A DNA stretch of 64,000 nucleotides from Pseudalkalibacillus berkeleyi (GCF_021608225.1 NZ_JAKIJS010000001.1:1116001-1180000), one strand, 5' to 3'; counted from the stretch's first letter, positions 18,151 through 27,650 are shown. Notes: generated by a model from the sequence alone, not told the origin. Numbers and translations: made by a program.

Positions 18151-19542
18151 ATGAAGGATTTTGTATTCAAACCGAAACGACATTGGAAAGAGGTTGAACT
18201 ATGGAAAGATGTCACTGAGGAGCAATGGAACGATTGGTTGTGGCAATTAACACATACGATTCGAAATGTAGATCAATTGAAAAAAGTAGTTAATTTAACG
18301 CCAGAGGAAGAAGAAGGCGTACGGATTTCAACAAGAACGATTCCATTGAATATAACACCCTATTACGCATCCCTAATGAACCCTGATGACCATCGTTGTC
18401 CAATTCGGATGCAGTCGGTACCTATTTCGGCAGAGATTAACAAAACAAAATACGATTTGGAAGATCCGTTGCATGAAGATGAAGACTCACCAGTACCCGG
18501 TTTAACTCACAGATATCCAGATCGCGTTCTTTTCTTAGTGACGAATCAATGTTCAATGTACTGTAGATATTGCACGAGAAGACGTTTTTCTGGCCAAATT
18601 GGAATGGGTGTACCTAAAAAGCAATTAGACGCCGCTATCGAGTATATTGCAAACACACCAGTCGTTAGAGATGTGCTGATATCTGGTGGGGATGGGCTAT
18701 TGATTAACGATAATATCCTTGAATACGTATTAAAGAATTTACGTGCAATCCCACATGTAGAAATTATTCGAATTGGTACTCGTGCACCGGTTGTATTTCC
18801 ACAAAGAATAACAGAAAACTTATGTAACATTTTAAAGAAATACCATCCTGTGTGGCTGAATACACATTTTAATACATCAATTGAAATTACTGAAGAAGCG
18901 AAACGTGCATGTGAGATGCTTTCAGACGTGGGTGTACCTGTCGGGAACCAAGCTGTTATTTTAGCTGGTATTAATGATAGTCCTTATATTATGAAGAAAT
19001 TGATGCACGATTTGGTGAAAATCCGAGTCCGCCCTTATTACATTTATCAGTGCGATTTATCCGAAGGAATCGGACATTTCCGTGCACCTGTATCTAAAGG
19101 ACTTGAAATTATGGAATCACTGAGAGGACATACGTCTGGGTATGCTGTACCGACATTTGTTGTGGATGCGCCAGGTGGTGGTGGGAAAATATCCGTTCAA
19201 CCTAATTACATCATTTCACAAAGTTCAGATAAGGTTGTCCTGCGCAACTTTGAAGGTGTCATCACCACATATCCAGAGCCAGAAAATTATGTACCTGGAC
19301 GCGCTGAAGCTTACTTTGACGAACAATATCAAATCACCGAAAAACCCAAAACAGTCGGTATTGCAAGCTTAATGCGTGATGAAGTATTTAATCTTGTACC
19401 TGAAGGCTTACAAAGATTGAACCGAAGGAAAAATTACGAAACCAACCCCGATCATTCATCATTAAAAGATCGCCGATCAAAACGGGATGAATTAATAGAA
19501 AAGAAATGGCAATCCGAACAGAATAAGACTTCAGGAGAGTAA
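18151..19542 (+). CDS. kamA: L-lysine 2,3-aminomutase KamA
   Basis: A radical-SAM, PLP-dependent enzyme of 463 aa that converts L-lysine to L-beta-lysine. The [4Fe-4S] motif is QCSMYCRYCTRRRF (about residue 134), and the PLP-binding lysine is in PGGGGKISVQPNYI (about 345). The start at 18151 is set by AGGGGGG seven bases upstream. A GTG at 18121 would be at the predicted transcription start and is excluded. Transcription is expected from the sigma-54 promoter at 18094 under KamR. It is followed 11 bases later by yokU. Confidence 0.95.
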   Translation: MKDFVFKPKRHWKEVELWKDVTEEQWNDWLWQLTHTIRNVDQLKKVVNLTPEEEEGVRISTRTIPLNITPYYASLMNPDDHRCPIRMQSVPISAEINKTKYDLEDPLHEDEDSPVPGLTHRYPDRVLFLVTNQCSMYCRYCTRRRFSGQIGMGVPKKQLDAAIEYIANTPVVRDVLISGGDGLLINDNILEYVLKNLRAIPHVEIIRIGTRAPVVFPQRITENLCNILKKYHPVWLNTHFNTSIEITEEAKRACEMLSDVGVPVGNQAVILAGINDSPYIMKKLMHDLVKIRVRPYYIYQCDLSEGIGHFRAPVSKGLEIMESLRGHTSGYAVPTFVVDAPGGGGKISVQPNYIISQSSDKVVLRNFEGVITTYPEPENYVPGRAEAYFDEQYQITEKPKTVGIASLMRDEVFNLVPEGLQRLNRRKNYETNPDHSSLKDRRSKRDELIEKKWQSEQNKTSGE

Positions 19543-19553
19543 GGAGGAATTCG

Positions 19554-19826
19554 ATGCAATGCATGTGGTGTGAATCTAAACAAGCGAAAAATACAACAGT
19601 TACGAGTTATTGGGAGCTACCTGACGGGACACGAGCAATTGAAATCAAGATGATTCCTTCTGTCCACTGTGTAGATTGTGGAATGGAGTATCAGGAAGAA
19701 ACGTTGATTGAGGAGATCGAGGATCAGCTCATGCTAATTGATACGAAACCTCTGCCAAATTCAATGACGTATCAAGAACTTATGGATGTACCGAGGTTTT
19801 TAAAGAAGAATTATTTTAAGTTATAA
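19554..19826 (+). CDS. yokU: YokU-family zinc-ribbon protein
   Basis: A 90-aa protein with two CxxC pairs (CMWC near the start, CVDC at about residue 40), like YgiT-type zinc ribbons. It resembles YokU, which accompanies kamA in Bacillus. Function is unknown. AGGAGG lies seven bases before the ATG, and it is almost certainly cotranscribed with kamA. Confidence 0.83.
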   Translation: MQCMWCESKQAKNTTVTSYWELPDGTRAIEIKMIPSVHCVDCGMEYQEETLIEEIEDQLMLIDTKPLPNSMTYQELMDVPRFLKKNYFKL

Positions 19827-19914
19827 CCAAGCAAGATTACGAAAAATGAATAGGAGCAGCAGAATGATTTTGTTGCTTCTTTCTTAGAGAAATAGAAAAG
19901 AGGTGTTCATCGCC

Positions 19915-21285
19915 ATGGCCAACAAATCACATCTCATCAAACCTTTACTCGGCGCAACATATCCGGAGGTTGCTTACGGGAAAGGGATCTATTTATATGA
20001 TTCTGATGGAAATCGATATTTGGATGGCGCATCGGGGGCAGTCACTGCAAATATTGGGCATGGTGTTACAGAGATCATCCAAGCGATGAAGGAACAGGCT
20101 GAGAAAATTTCTTTTGTATATCGTTCTCAATTTACAAACCGGCCCGCTGAGGAACTTGCTGAAAAACTTGCCCAAATTGCACCAGGAGATCTTGATTACG
20201 TGTTCTTTGTTAATAGTGGATCTGAAGCGATGGAGACGGCTTTAAAAATTGCGATTCAATACTGGCAGGAAATTGGAAAGCCTCAAAAGAACCGAGTCAT
20301 TTCACGCTGGACCAGTTACCACGGTATTACTTTAGGGGCATTGTCGATGTCAGGTCATGTCCTTAGACGGAATCGTTTCTCTTCGTTATTAGCTGATTAC
20401 CCTGCTGTCTCACCACCATATTGTTATCAATGTCCTTTCTATGAGACATATCCTTCGTGTGGAATGAAATGTGCGAATGAACTTGAGACAGCTATTCAAC
20501 GGATAGGACCGGAAAATGTTGCGGCGTTTATTTTTGAACCGATAATTGGTGCAGCAGGAGGTGCCATCGTACCACCTGAACCGTATTATGCAAAGATCAA
20601 AGAAATATGTGATCGATATGATGTCTTGTTAATTGCGGATGAAGTGATGACCGGTTTTGGTCGAACCGGCAAGAACTTTGCGATGGAACATTGGAATGTT
20701 GAACCTGATATTATGGCGCTAGGTAAAGGGTTGAGTGGAGGTTATACCCCAATTGGCGCGACGATGGTATCTGCGCGAATCATTGACACAATAGAACGAG
20801 GTTCAAAAGTGATTATGAGCGGTCACACACTAAGTGGAAATCCGCAATCAGCAGCGGTCGCTCTTGCGGTACTTGATTATATGAATCTACATCAACCAGG
20901 TGAGAATGCAGCAAATCTAGAATCATTTGTTGAACATGAGTTACGAACGATCGCAAGTCATTATCCGGTTGTTGGTGATATTAGGGGTAAAGGACTCCTC
21001 TGGGGCTTAGAGTTAGTTACAAATCCAGAAACGAAAGAAAGCTTCCCTATCCATACCTTTGTCACCGAGCGGACAGTTAAGAAATGTTTCGAAAAAGGAC
21101 TGATTGTTTACCCTGCCGTAGGTGGTATAAATGGCACATCTGGAGATGCAATTATTATCGCTCCACCACTTACGATCAGTAAAGAAGAAATGAAAATGTT
21201 AATGAAAATTTTAGAAGAGGCGATTGCAGAAATCAGTCATGACCTTGATCATGATGGTTTGTTGCACCACCGTTCAATTAGTTAG
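19915..21285 (+). CDS. yodT: Class III aminotransferase of the beta-lysine pathway (YodT)
   Basis: A PLP-dependent class III aminotransferase of 456 aa. It has FFVNSGSEAMETALK, the DEVMTGFGRTG aspartate region and the PLP-lysine motif ALGKGLSGGYTPIGA (about residue 271). In this context it should remove the 3-amino group of N6-acetyl-beta-lysine to give a 3-keto acid that the CoA transferase can take. The ATG at 19915 follows AGAGGTG by nine bases. It begins the second half of the cluster after an 88-base gap with a weak stem-loop. Confidence 0.88.
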   Translation: MANKSHLIKPLLGATYPEVAYGKGIYLYDSDGNRYLDGASGAVTANIGHGVTEIIQAMKEQAEKISFVYRSQFTNRPAEELAEKLAQIAPGDLDYVFFVNSGSEAMETALKIAIQYWQEIGKPQKNRVISRWTSYHGITLGALSMSGHVLRRNRFSSLLADYPAVSPPYCYQCPFYETYPSCGMKCANELETAIQRIGPENVAAFIFEPIIGAAGGAIVPPEPYYAKIKEICDRYDVLLIADEVMTGFGRTGKNFAMEHWNVEPDIMALGKGLSGGYTPIGATMVSARIIDTIERGSKVIMSGHTLSGNPQSAAVALAVLDYMNLHQPGENAANLESFVEHELRTIASHYPVVGDIRGKGLLWGLELVTNPETKESFPIHTFVTERTVKKCFEKGLIVYPAVGGINGTSGDAIIIAPPLTISKEEMKMLMKILEEAIAEISHDLDHDGLLHHRSIS

Positions 21286-21300
21286 GGAGGAGGAAATGAA

Positions 21301-22047
21301 TTGCCAACAAATATCTCTTCTAAAGTAGTTGAAATGGAGCAAGTTATATCACATTTTAAGGACGACATGACTTTAATGTGTGGAGGATTTGGGGGAGTTG
21401 GAGCTCCCCCATCTCTTGTCAATTTAATTCTTGATCTCGGCATAAAGAACATTGAACTTATTTCTAATGATGTTGGTTTTCCTTGGATTGGTCCAGGAAA
21501 GCTTATTACAGATAAAAGAGTAAGAAAATTAATTGCTTCTCACATCGGATCAAACCCCGAAGCAGGAAAACAAATGCACGAAGGCACACTCGAAGTTGTT
21601 TTTTATCCACAAGGCACCCTAGCAGAAAAAATTAGGGCTGGGGGGATGGGGTTAGGTGGGATATTAGTAGATGTAGGACTAGGAACATTAGTAGAAAAAG
21701 GAAAACAAAAAGTAAATGTAGAAGAAAAGGAATATATGATTGAACCGGCTTTAATTGCAGATGTTTCCATCGTGTATGCAAAGCAAGCAGATGTATATGG
21801 GAATCTCACTTTTGACAAAAGTGCACGCAATACAAATCCATTAGTTGCAACCGCTGGGAATATAACGATTGTTGAAGCGGAGGATATCGTTGAAGCGGGT
21901 CAACTAGATCCTGAATGTATTGTAACGCCAGGCGCTTTTGTTGATTATGTCGTTCCGAGTAAAGGGGTGGACTGGAAATGGATTTGGGAGCTGAAACGCG
22001 CCGACGGATTGCTAAACGAGCCGCCAAAGAAATTACAAAAGGAATGA
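21301..22047 (+). CDS. yodS: 3-oxoacid CoA-transferase subunit A (YodS type)
   Basis: A 248-aa family I CoA-transferase alpha subunit with the glycine-rich GGFGGVGAPPSLV near the N-terminus and GGILVDVGLGT-type sequence. With subunit B it should transfer CoA to the 3-keto-6-acetamidohexanoate made from beta-lysine, preparing it for thiolysis. The TTG start has GGGAGGAGG upstream. The end of this gene overlaps the start of subunit B by 70 bases. Confidence 0.85.
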   Translation: MPTNISSKVVEMEQVISHFKDDMTLMCGGFGGVGAPPSLVNLILDLGIKNIELISNDVGFPWIGPGKLITDKRVRKLIASHIGSNPEAGKQMHEGTLEVVFYPQGTLAEKIRAGGMGLGGILVDVGLGTLVEKGKQKVNVEEKEYMIEPALIADVSIVYAKQADVYGNLTFDKSARNTNPLVATAGNITIVEAEDIVEAGQLDPECIVTPGAFVDYVVPSKGVDWKWIWELKRADGLLNEPPKKLQKE

Positions 22048-22640
22048 TTGTCAATTTAGGGATTGGAATACCAACACTCGTCTCAGATTATTTGAAACCT
22101 GAGCTTGGTGTCATGCTCCATACGGAAAATGGCATTCTCGGAATGGGACCATCTCCTGAAGAAGGTACTGAAGATGGACATTTATCAAACGCCGGTGGAT
22201 ACCCTGTAACGTTACTACCAGGTGCCTCTTATTTCGATAGCGCAACGGCATTTGGCATCATACGTAAAGGATATCTAGATATGACCATTCTTGGAGCGCT
22301 TGAGGTGAGTGCTCAAGGAGACATTGCAAATTGGATCGTTCCAGGTAAAAGGGTACCTGGAATGGGGGGGGCAATCGATCTTGCCCAAAAAGCAAAACAG
22401 GTGATTGTCCTTATGAACCATACGAACAAAAACGGTGCCTCGAAAATCGTGCAGCATTGTAATCTCCCTCTTACTGTGCAAAAAGGAGCAAACATGATCA
22501 TTACTGAAATGGCGGTCTTCCAAGTCCACGATGATTCACTTATACTCATAGAAATCATGCACCCTTACAAGTTAGAAGATGTTTACAATGCAACAGAGGC
22601 GACATTTAAGGTGAGTGAATCGCTCACGATCAATTCGTGA
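21978..22640 (+). CDS. yodR: 3-oxoacid CoA-transferase subunit B (YodR type)
   Basis: A 220-aa family I CoA-transferase beta subunit. The catalytic glutamate lies in HTENGILGMGP (about residue 50). GGAIDLA and the KIVQHCNLPLT segment are typical of OXCT/AtoA-type subunits. The ATG at 21978 is inside the subunit A gene, preceded by GGGGTGG, so the two subunits are translationally coupled. Confidence 0.87.
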   Translation: MDLGAETRRRIAKRAAKEITKGMIVNLGIGIPTLVSDYLKPELGVMLHTENGILGMGPSPEEGTEDGHLSNAGGYPVTLLPGASYFDSATAFGIIRKGYLDMTILGALEVSAQGDIANWIVPGKRVPGMGGAIDLAQKAKQVIVLMNHTNKNGASKIVQHCNLPLTVQKGANMIITEMAVFQVHDDSLILIEIMHPYKLEDVYNATEATFKVSESLTINS

Positions 22641-22678
22641 GCAACGCTACATAACCAAAGTGGAGGGGGTGTGTTGTA

Positions 22679-23935
22679 TTGAGTACTAAAATAAGAAAGT
22701 GGCTGAATCAACATAAGGATGAAGCGACCGATTTTTTACAGAAGCTTGTCCAAGAGGGTAGCGAACAAGGGAATGAATTCGGGGTGCAACAACTCGTTAA
22801 GAAACAGCTTGAAAGACTTGGACTTGATGTGGATTATTGGATTCCTGATGGTGACGAGTTAATCAATCACCGATATTTCTGTGCAACGCGGACGGACTTT
22901 TCAAAGAGTCCGAATGTAGTAGGAACTTGGAAGGGGGATGGAGGTGGTAAATCCCTTGTTTTGAACGGTCATATTGATGTTGTTCCACCTGGAGATTTAA
23001 AGCAATGGGAACATCCGCCTTATAGTGGGTACATTGAGGACGGGAAAATGTTTGGACGCGGTGTCACAGATATGAAAGGTGGGAATCTTGCGTTATTGCT
23101 GGCAATCCAGTGCTTAAAAGAATTGAATGTCTCATTAAAAGGAGACGTCCTATTTCATAGTGTCATTGAAGAAGAAAGCGGTGGAGCTGGCACTTTAGCA
23201 GCTGTTTTACGAGGGCATACAGCAGATGCTGCTTTAGTTCCTGAGCCAACGAATATGAAAATCTTCCCTAAACAACAAGGATCGATCTGGTTTAGGTTAA
23301 CTGTAAATGGTATGTCTGCTCATGGTGGAACACGGTATGAAGGTGTAAGTGCAATAGAAAAATCCGTCCACGTCATTCAGGCGATTCAGAAACTTGAATA
23401 TGAAAGGAATAATCGTGTGGAAGACCCTCTTTATCAAAACACGCCTATTCCACTCCCCATCAATATTGGAAAAATTGAAGGCGGAAACTGGCCGTCATCT
23501 GTACCGGATGAAGTTTTTATAGAAGGCAGGATTGGTGTAGGACCAAATGAATCATTGGAGTCAGTAAAAGAAGAATTTGAATATGCAATGTGTAAAATTG
23601 AAGACAATTGGCTCCAGCAACATCCTGTACAAGTTGAATGGTTCGGTGCACAGTGGTTACCAGGATCCATTGATTTAGAACATGAGTTAATGGGTATCTT
23701 GCAAAAGAAATATGAAGAAGTAGTAGGAGAACCTGCTGTCATTGAAGCCTCACCATGGGGGACTGATGGCGGATTACTAACCCAAGTAGGGAATACCCCA
23801 TCAATCGTATTCGGTCCAGGTGTAACCGCCTATGCCCATTATCCAAATGAATATATTGAGTTAGAAAAAGTCTTCCAAGCAGCAGAAATATTCAGTTTAA
23901 TCATATACGAGTGGTGCGAAGGAGAAGGTTTATAG
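22679..23935 (+). CDS. yodQ: M20-family amidohydrolase (YodQ)
   Basis: A 418-aa zinc-dependent M20 peptidase/deacylase. The metal ligands are visible: GHIDVVPPG (His-x-Asp), RGVTDMKGG (bridging Asp), EEESGG (catalytic Glu pair) and VPEP. A dimerisation domain sits in the middle. It is annotated elsewhere as ArgE/DapE-like. In this cluster it could remove the acetyl group added by AblB after chain shortening. TTG at 22679 has GGAGGGGG nine bases upstream. It is the last gene of the lysine cluster. Confidence 0.85.
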   Translation: MSTKIRKWLNQHKDEATDFLQKLVQEGSEQGNEFGVQQLVKKQLERLGLDVDYWIPDGDELINHRYFCATRTDFSKSPNVVGTWKGDGGGKSLVLNGHIDVVPPGDLKQWEHPPYSGYIEDGKMFGRGVTDMKGGNLALLLAIQCLKELNVSLKGDVLFHSVIEEESGGAGTLAAVLRGHTADAALVPEPTNMKIFPKQQGSIWFRLTVNGMSAHGGTRYEGVSAIEKSVHVIQAIQKLEYERNNRVEDPLYQNTPIPLPINIGKIEGGNWPSSVPDEVFIEGRIGVGPNESLESVKEEFEYAMCKIEDNWLQQHPVQVEWFGAQWLPGSIDLEHELMGILQKKYEEVVGEPAVIEASPWGTDGGLLTQVGNTPSIVFGPGVTAYAHYPNEYIELEKVFQAAEIFSLIIYEWCEGEGL

Positions 23936-24031
23936 AAATTACGAAAGACTTCATTCAAAAGGATGGAGTCTTTTGATTTAAACTCCCAAATTATAGAACT
24001 TATGGTAGGATTAACATAAGGGGGGCTAACG

Positions 24032-25471
24032 ATTAAAAAATTTATTATACTTGCGATTGTTGTGATCGCTTTCATCATATTAGGGAATCAATTTCAACAG
24101 AGGGTTGTACAGAGTATTGAAGTGAATGAAGATAATTTTGATGTAGTCGATTCCTACGAAAAAGTCAAATTGTATAGCAGATTAGGTCCAGCTTCTCGTG
24201 GGGATTTATTAAAAACGGCTTATGATCATAACCTCATTCATTCATTCGAAGAAAAAGAAGTAAAGGTATTGGGATCAAACCGAACTATACAAATCCATCA
24301 AGTTTGGAACCAAAGTTTAAATATCTACGTGCTTTATAGTGTGAACCTACTCCCAGAAGATGAGAAGCCAGTCGATGTCCCTTATGTTACTTTAGATCAA
24401 GTTATTCTACATAATGATTCAAATCAAGATACTCGGCTAAAAGTAGACGTAAACAAGTTGGATCCATATTTAAATCAAGGGTTCGTATTCAATAACAGAT
24501 TATATAGAAGTACATGGATCAAAACTTCATTGGATGATGACTCTCATTCTTCCCGTACTAAGATTTTCAAGGATACGAAGCAAGTGTCCTTGGAAAATTT
24601 ACAGTTAGTGACAAAGGAAAGTGCTGAAGCAGCAAATATCGATCGTCTTACACTTAATATGGAACTGACCGATTTAGACGAACCTCTTGAAGTTTATCCC
24701 CTAAATAAGGAAATACAATTGACGTCACAAACGACCGTAATGTTGAAGAGGGTAGAGGTTGGGTTAACGAGAAATAAGCTATACATAAGTTTAGGAGAGA
24801 ATAAAGAGCAAATGAGAGAACTGGTCTATTATATTAATGACCAAGGAGAGCGTGGCAAAATTCAAACCGACGATGAAGGAGAACAATTCTTATACGTCAG
24901 GGATCATATCGTCAACCAACCAAGTATGAAGGTACAATTTACTGAAGCAACCTTGCCTATTGATGACGAACTGAAATATCATCTCAATGATGAGACCATG
25001 AAAGATTATAAACAATTCTTAAAGAATGATCAAAATTCATCCCAATATGAATTAAACGAAGAGATTGGCACAAGTAAAAATGATGAAAGTTATACTATTG
25101 AAAACCTTGACGTATCCCGTTTAGAAAATGGAAGTGAAGCAGTATCTCTTAATATGAAGGTAAGTGGGGACTCACACGTCTTATTACCGAATTGGATGAT
25201 TGATTATAGTAAGTACCTTAAATTAGACCAAGATGATCCATATAAAACACTCTACCAATCTCTTGTGTTCTTAGAGGTCACAAACAGTCAAGGTGAGAAA
25301 GTAGATATTTTAAATATCAATGGATATAGAAATATGCAAGGACTTATGGGGGTTATCCAAATAGAAAAAGATGTCTTTCAACAACAGGACGAGCTTACAT
25401 TTCGCTTCTTTAATTTCTCAGAGCAAATCCCACTTTATTCAGAATCTGTGGAAATAACTTTAGATAAGTAA
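24032..25471 (+). CDS. Membrane-anchored protein of unknown function, paralog 1 (probable ATT start)
   Basis: A protein of about 479 aa: an N-terminal membrane anchor and a large extracytoplasmic, charged, probably beta-rich domain with no recognisable motif. AAGGGGGG lies six bases before an ATT at 24032. Reading from there gives KKFIILAIVVIAFIILGNQF, a complete signal anchor. The next usable start, GTG at 24062, has no ribosome binding site and cuts the helix in half. It is a paralog of the next gene: both share VN-x-x-x-F-x-VVD, YS-x-x-LLP/VLP-x-DE-x-P and an N-R-x-YR block in the same order. Confidence 0.7.
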   Translation: MKKFIILAIVVIAFIILGNQFQQRVVQSIEVNEDNFDVVDSYEKVKLYSRLGPASRGDLLKTAYDHNLIHSFEEKEVKVLGSNRTIQIHQVWNQSLNIYVLYSVNLLPEDEKPVDVPYVTLDQVILHNDSNQDTRLKVDVNKLDPYLNQGFVFNNRLYRSTWIKTSLDDDSHSSRTKIFKDTKQVSLENLQLVTKESAEAANIDRLTLNMELTDLDEPLEVYPLNKEIQLTSQTTVMLKRVEVGLTRNKLYISLGENKEQMRELVYYINDQGERGKIQTDDEGEQFLYVRDHIVNQPSMKVQFTEATLPIDDELKYHLNDETMKDYKQFLKNDQNSSQYELNEEIGTSKNDESYTIENLDVSRLENGSEAVSLNMKVSGDSHVLLPNWMIDYSKYLKLDQDDPYKTLYQSLVFLEVTNSQGEKVDILNINGYRNMQGLMGVIQIEKDVFQQQDELTFRFFNFSEQIPLYSESVEITLDK

Positions 25472-25490
25472 ATCTTGTAGGGGGATAAAC

Positions 25491-26987
25491 GTGAAAGGAA
25501 AACAGACGTTAAAAAAGATTATACCGGTCTTACTAATCTTAATTGCTTTCGTATTTATTAGTGAAAAGTTTAAAGAAAAAGAACGTACGACCTTTGCAGT
25601 CAATCGTGAAAAATTTGTCGTTGTTGATACAGAAAAACAATTGAAAGAACGATTAGCAAATGAGTTACGCTATTTTGAACCACAAATGTTCGAGCTGCTC
25701 GAGAAGCATGATCTCATATCTAAAATTGAAAGTGTCAACATACCAGTGGTAGAGGCTCAGCGGGAATTCCGAATCGAGTCGTTGTATAACCGAGGATTGA
25801 GTTTAATAATTACCTATAGTTTAGATGTGTTGCCCAATGATGAAATTCCAGATGATATTCCACACTTTGAATTTGACCGGTTGAAAGTGACTGCTGATGG
25901 GGAAGAGCCCCTTGAGTTATCAATGGGATCTCAAGAGAGATATCAAGACTACCAATGGAAAAGCGAGGGAGTAGTCTATAAAAATCGTATTTATCGACGA
26001 GCTGTCTTTGAACATGACCAGAATAGAGAGATTTTAAAAACTTTATCTAAGTGGGTTAATAGCAAGGATAAAGAAAATCTCTATCATATTGATCAAGCAA
26101 TCATGAAGATCTCAAACATTGAATTACAAGAGGCTTCGCTAGTGAAACAAAACTCGAGCAATGAAAAATTTCAACTCGAAAACATTGCAATTGATTACAA
26201 AATGAAAAGCCATGATCCTTTACTTGAATCGTTTTCAATTAATAAATCTGCAAATCTTGGTGATGGGAAAACGATTACCTATTCTGATATTGAATTTAGG
26301 TTGCATCAAAAACGTCTTTACTTTGAATTGAACACACCGGTTGAGTTTAATAAAGTGCATTATAAGTATGGGAAGATGCAAGGACAATCCAGTATACAAC
26401 AAGACACTGATGGAAGGCGTTTTATCAGTGTCTATCAAAACCCTGTATTTGATACAGATGATACTACGATATCGCTGTTATCAGGGTCTTATCCAACAAA
26501 TGAAGAAATAAAGTTCACCATTACAAAAGGTGATTTCCAAAAGTTTCGAGAAAAAATAGCACAAGATGAAAACGTTTATGAAATCAATCGAGATCTGGGT
26601 AATGTGAACAGTATGGATTTTGAGCTTGTCAAACTTGAACGCAATCCTCACGGTCCAAATCAAAACAACTACGGATTTTTCATAAAAGTTGATCCGAAAC
26701 ATGAATATGAGAGCCATTTGTATTTTCAACATTATAAAAGGTATACAGAAATCATAGAAGAACATCCTGAAGCTGAGATTCACATGAGAAATGAACCATT
26801 TATTGATGTCACCGATCAAGATGGAAATACTATTCAATCAGATCACAATTACTCAGATGATTCCGGTCAATTCTTCGGCATTGAACAGCATTCTTTTGAA
26901 AATATTGAAGAACTAAATATTCGCTTATTCAATCTTCCTGTGTTTGTAGAGTTTTCCGATAACCATGTATCATTAAAAACTGAATAG
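25491..26987 (+). CDS. Membrane-anchored protein of unknown function, paralog 2
   Basis: A 498-aa protein with one N-terminal helix (about residues 9-24) and a large outside domain rich in Glu, Lys, Asn and aromatic residues. It aligns with the preceding gene across the first 170 residues and has a comparable C-terminal organisation, so the two arose by tandem duplication. The start is GTG at 25491 with GGGGG upstream, 19 bases after the paralog. No family name can be given. The pair probably encodes two cell-surface subunits of one assembly. Confidence 0.72.
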   Translation: MKGKQTLKKIIPVLLILIAFVFISEKFKEKERTTFAVNREKFVVVDTEKQLKERLANELRYFEPQMFELLEKHDLISKIESVNIPVVEAQREFRIESLYNRGLSLIITYSLDVLPNDEIPDDIPHFEFDRLKVTADGEEPLELSMGSQERYQDYQWKSEGVVYKNRIYRRAVFEHDQNREILKTLSKWVNSKDKENLYHIDQAIMKISNIELQEASLVKQNSSNEKFQLENIAIDYKMKSHDPLLESFSINKSANLGDGKTITYSDIEFRLHQKRLYFELNTPVEFNKVHYKYGKMQGQSSIQQDTDGRRFISVYQNPVFDTDDTTISLLSGSYPTNEEIKFTITKGDFQKFREKIAQDENVYEINRDLGNVNSMDFELVKLERNPHGPNQNNYGFFIKVDPKHEYESHLYFQHYKRYTEIIEEHPEAEIHMRNEPFIDVTDQDGNTIQSDHNYSDDSGQFFGIEQHSFENIEELNIRLFNLPVFVEFSDNHVSLKTE

Positions 26988-27069
26988 AGCATCAAGTACG
27001 ATGGTGACAAATGAATTCAAATGTACCATTAAAATACTATGCCTGTGCTCATCATTCTCAAAAATGTTG

Positions 27070-27094
27070 AAAAGCCTCTTAAAAGAGGCTTTTT
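27070..27094 (+). terminator. Terminator after the paralog pair
   Basis: The stem AAAAGCCTCTT/AAGAGGCTTTT with adjoining A and T runs lies between convergent genes, so it can act in both directions. Confidence 0.85.
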
Positions 27095-27355
27095 CTATGA
27101 CAAAAATGGATTTTTTGATGAACTGGCTCGTGCTTTGAACGTTTCCTCATTTTCAATTAAACCACATGCTCCGCACTGGACTCTAAAATGTGATCCGTTA
27201 TAAGGAATATGGAACGTATCTAAATTATCATTTGAGAATTCTTCAACGACTTCTCCTGATTCAGGGTCTAGCTTGACGCCTTTTGGGATTTGTTCAATCA
27301 TATTGAATCGAGTACGATTTGTCTTACACCCTGGGCATAAATAAGGTCCACCCAT
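27095..27355 (-). CDS. Small zinc-ribbon-like protein, function unknown
   Basis: An 86-aa protein with two CxxC knuckles about 45 residues apart (CPGC near the start, CGAC at about 66), as expected for a four-cysteine zinc ribbon. The acidic middle part (SGEVVEEF) is probably a loop. AGGAGGTGG precedes the ATG by four bases. It is a single gene; function is not recognised. Confidence 0.72.
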   Translation of the reverse strand: MGGPYLCPGCKTNRTRFNMIEQIPKGVKLDPESGEVVEEFSNDNLDTFHIPYNGSHFRVQCGACGLIENEETFKARASSSKNPFLS

Positions 27356-27445
27356 GAGACCACCTCCTACACGTTATGATGACCCATTTAATCAGAATTA
27401 TGATTATGAAATTGGTTCATAATAAGGAATAAAGGAGGGACTGGA

Positions 27446-27577
27446 ATGGGTAAACAAAAGAAGGGCAACCCGAATGCACAAAGAAACAACAATGCTAAAC
27501 AAATGGAAGCACGTGCTAAATCAGGAAAAATGGCTAACTTTGCAGAACTCGAGTCGAAGAAGATGGAAAGTGAGTAG
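27446..27577 (+). CDS. Small basic protein, 43 aa, unknown
   Basis: MGKQKKGNPNAQRNNNAKQM begins a 43-codon ORF with a near-perfect AAAGGAGGG site six bases upstream. The protein is lysine/asparagine-rich and hydrophilic, ending LESKKMESE, reminiscent in composition of small spore-associated proteins, but no family is recognised. It is divergent from the zinc-ribbon gene and is followed by an AT-rich stem-loop. Confidence 0.65.
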   Translation: MGKQKKGNPNAQRNNNAKQMEARAKSGKMANFAELESKKMESE

Positions 27578-27607
27578 CATGTATTAGGAAGAGTTGAATT
27601 GTAGGAT

Positions 27608-27640
27608 AGGTGATTATATTTATTATTAATATATTCACCT
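27608..27640 (+). terminator. AT-rich terminator-like hairpin
   Basis: The arms AGGTGATTATATT and AATATATTCACCT pair at 12 of 13 positions around a 7-nt loop and are followed by TTTAAAT. It is the likely end of the 43-aa gene transcript. Confidence 0.45.
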
Positions 27641-27650
27641 TTAAATAAAA

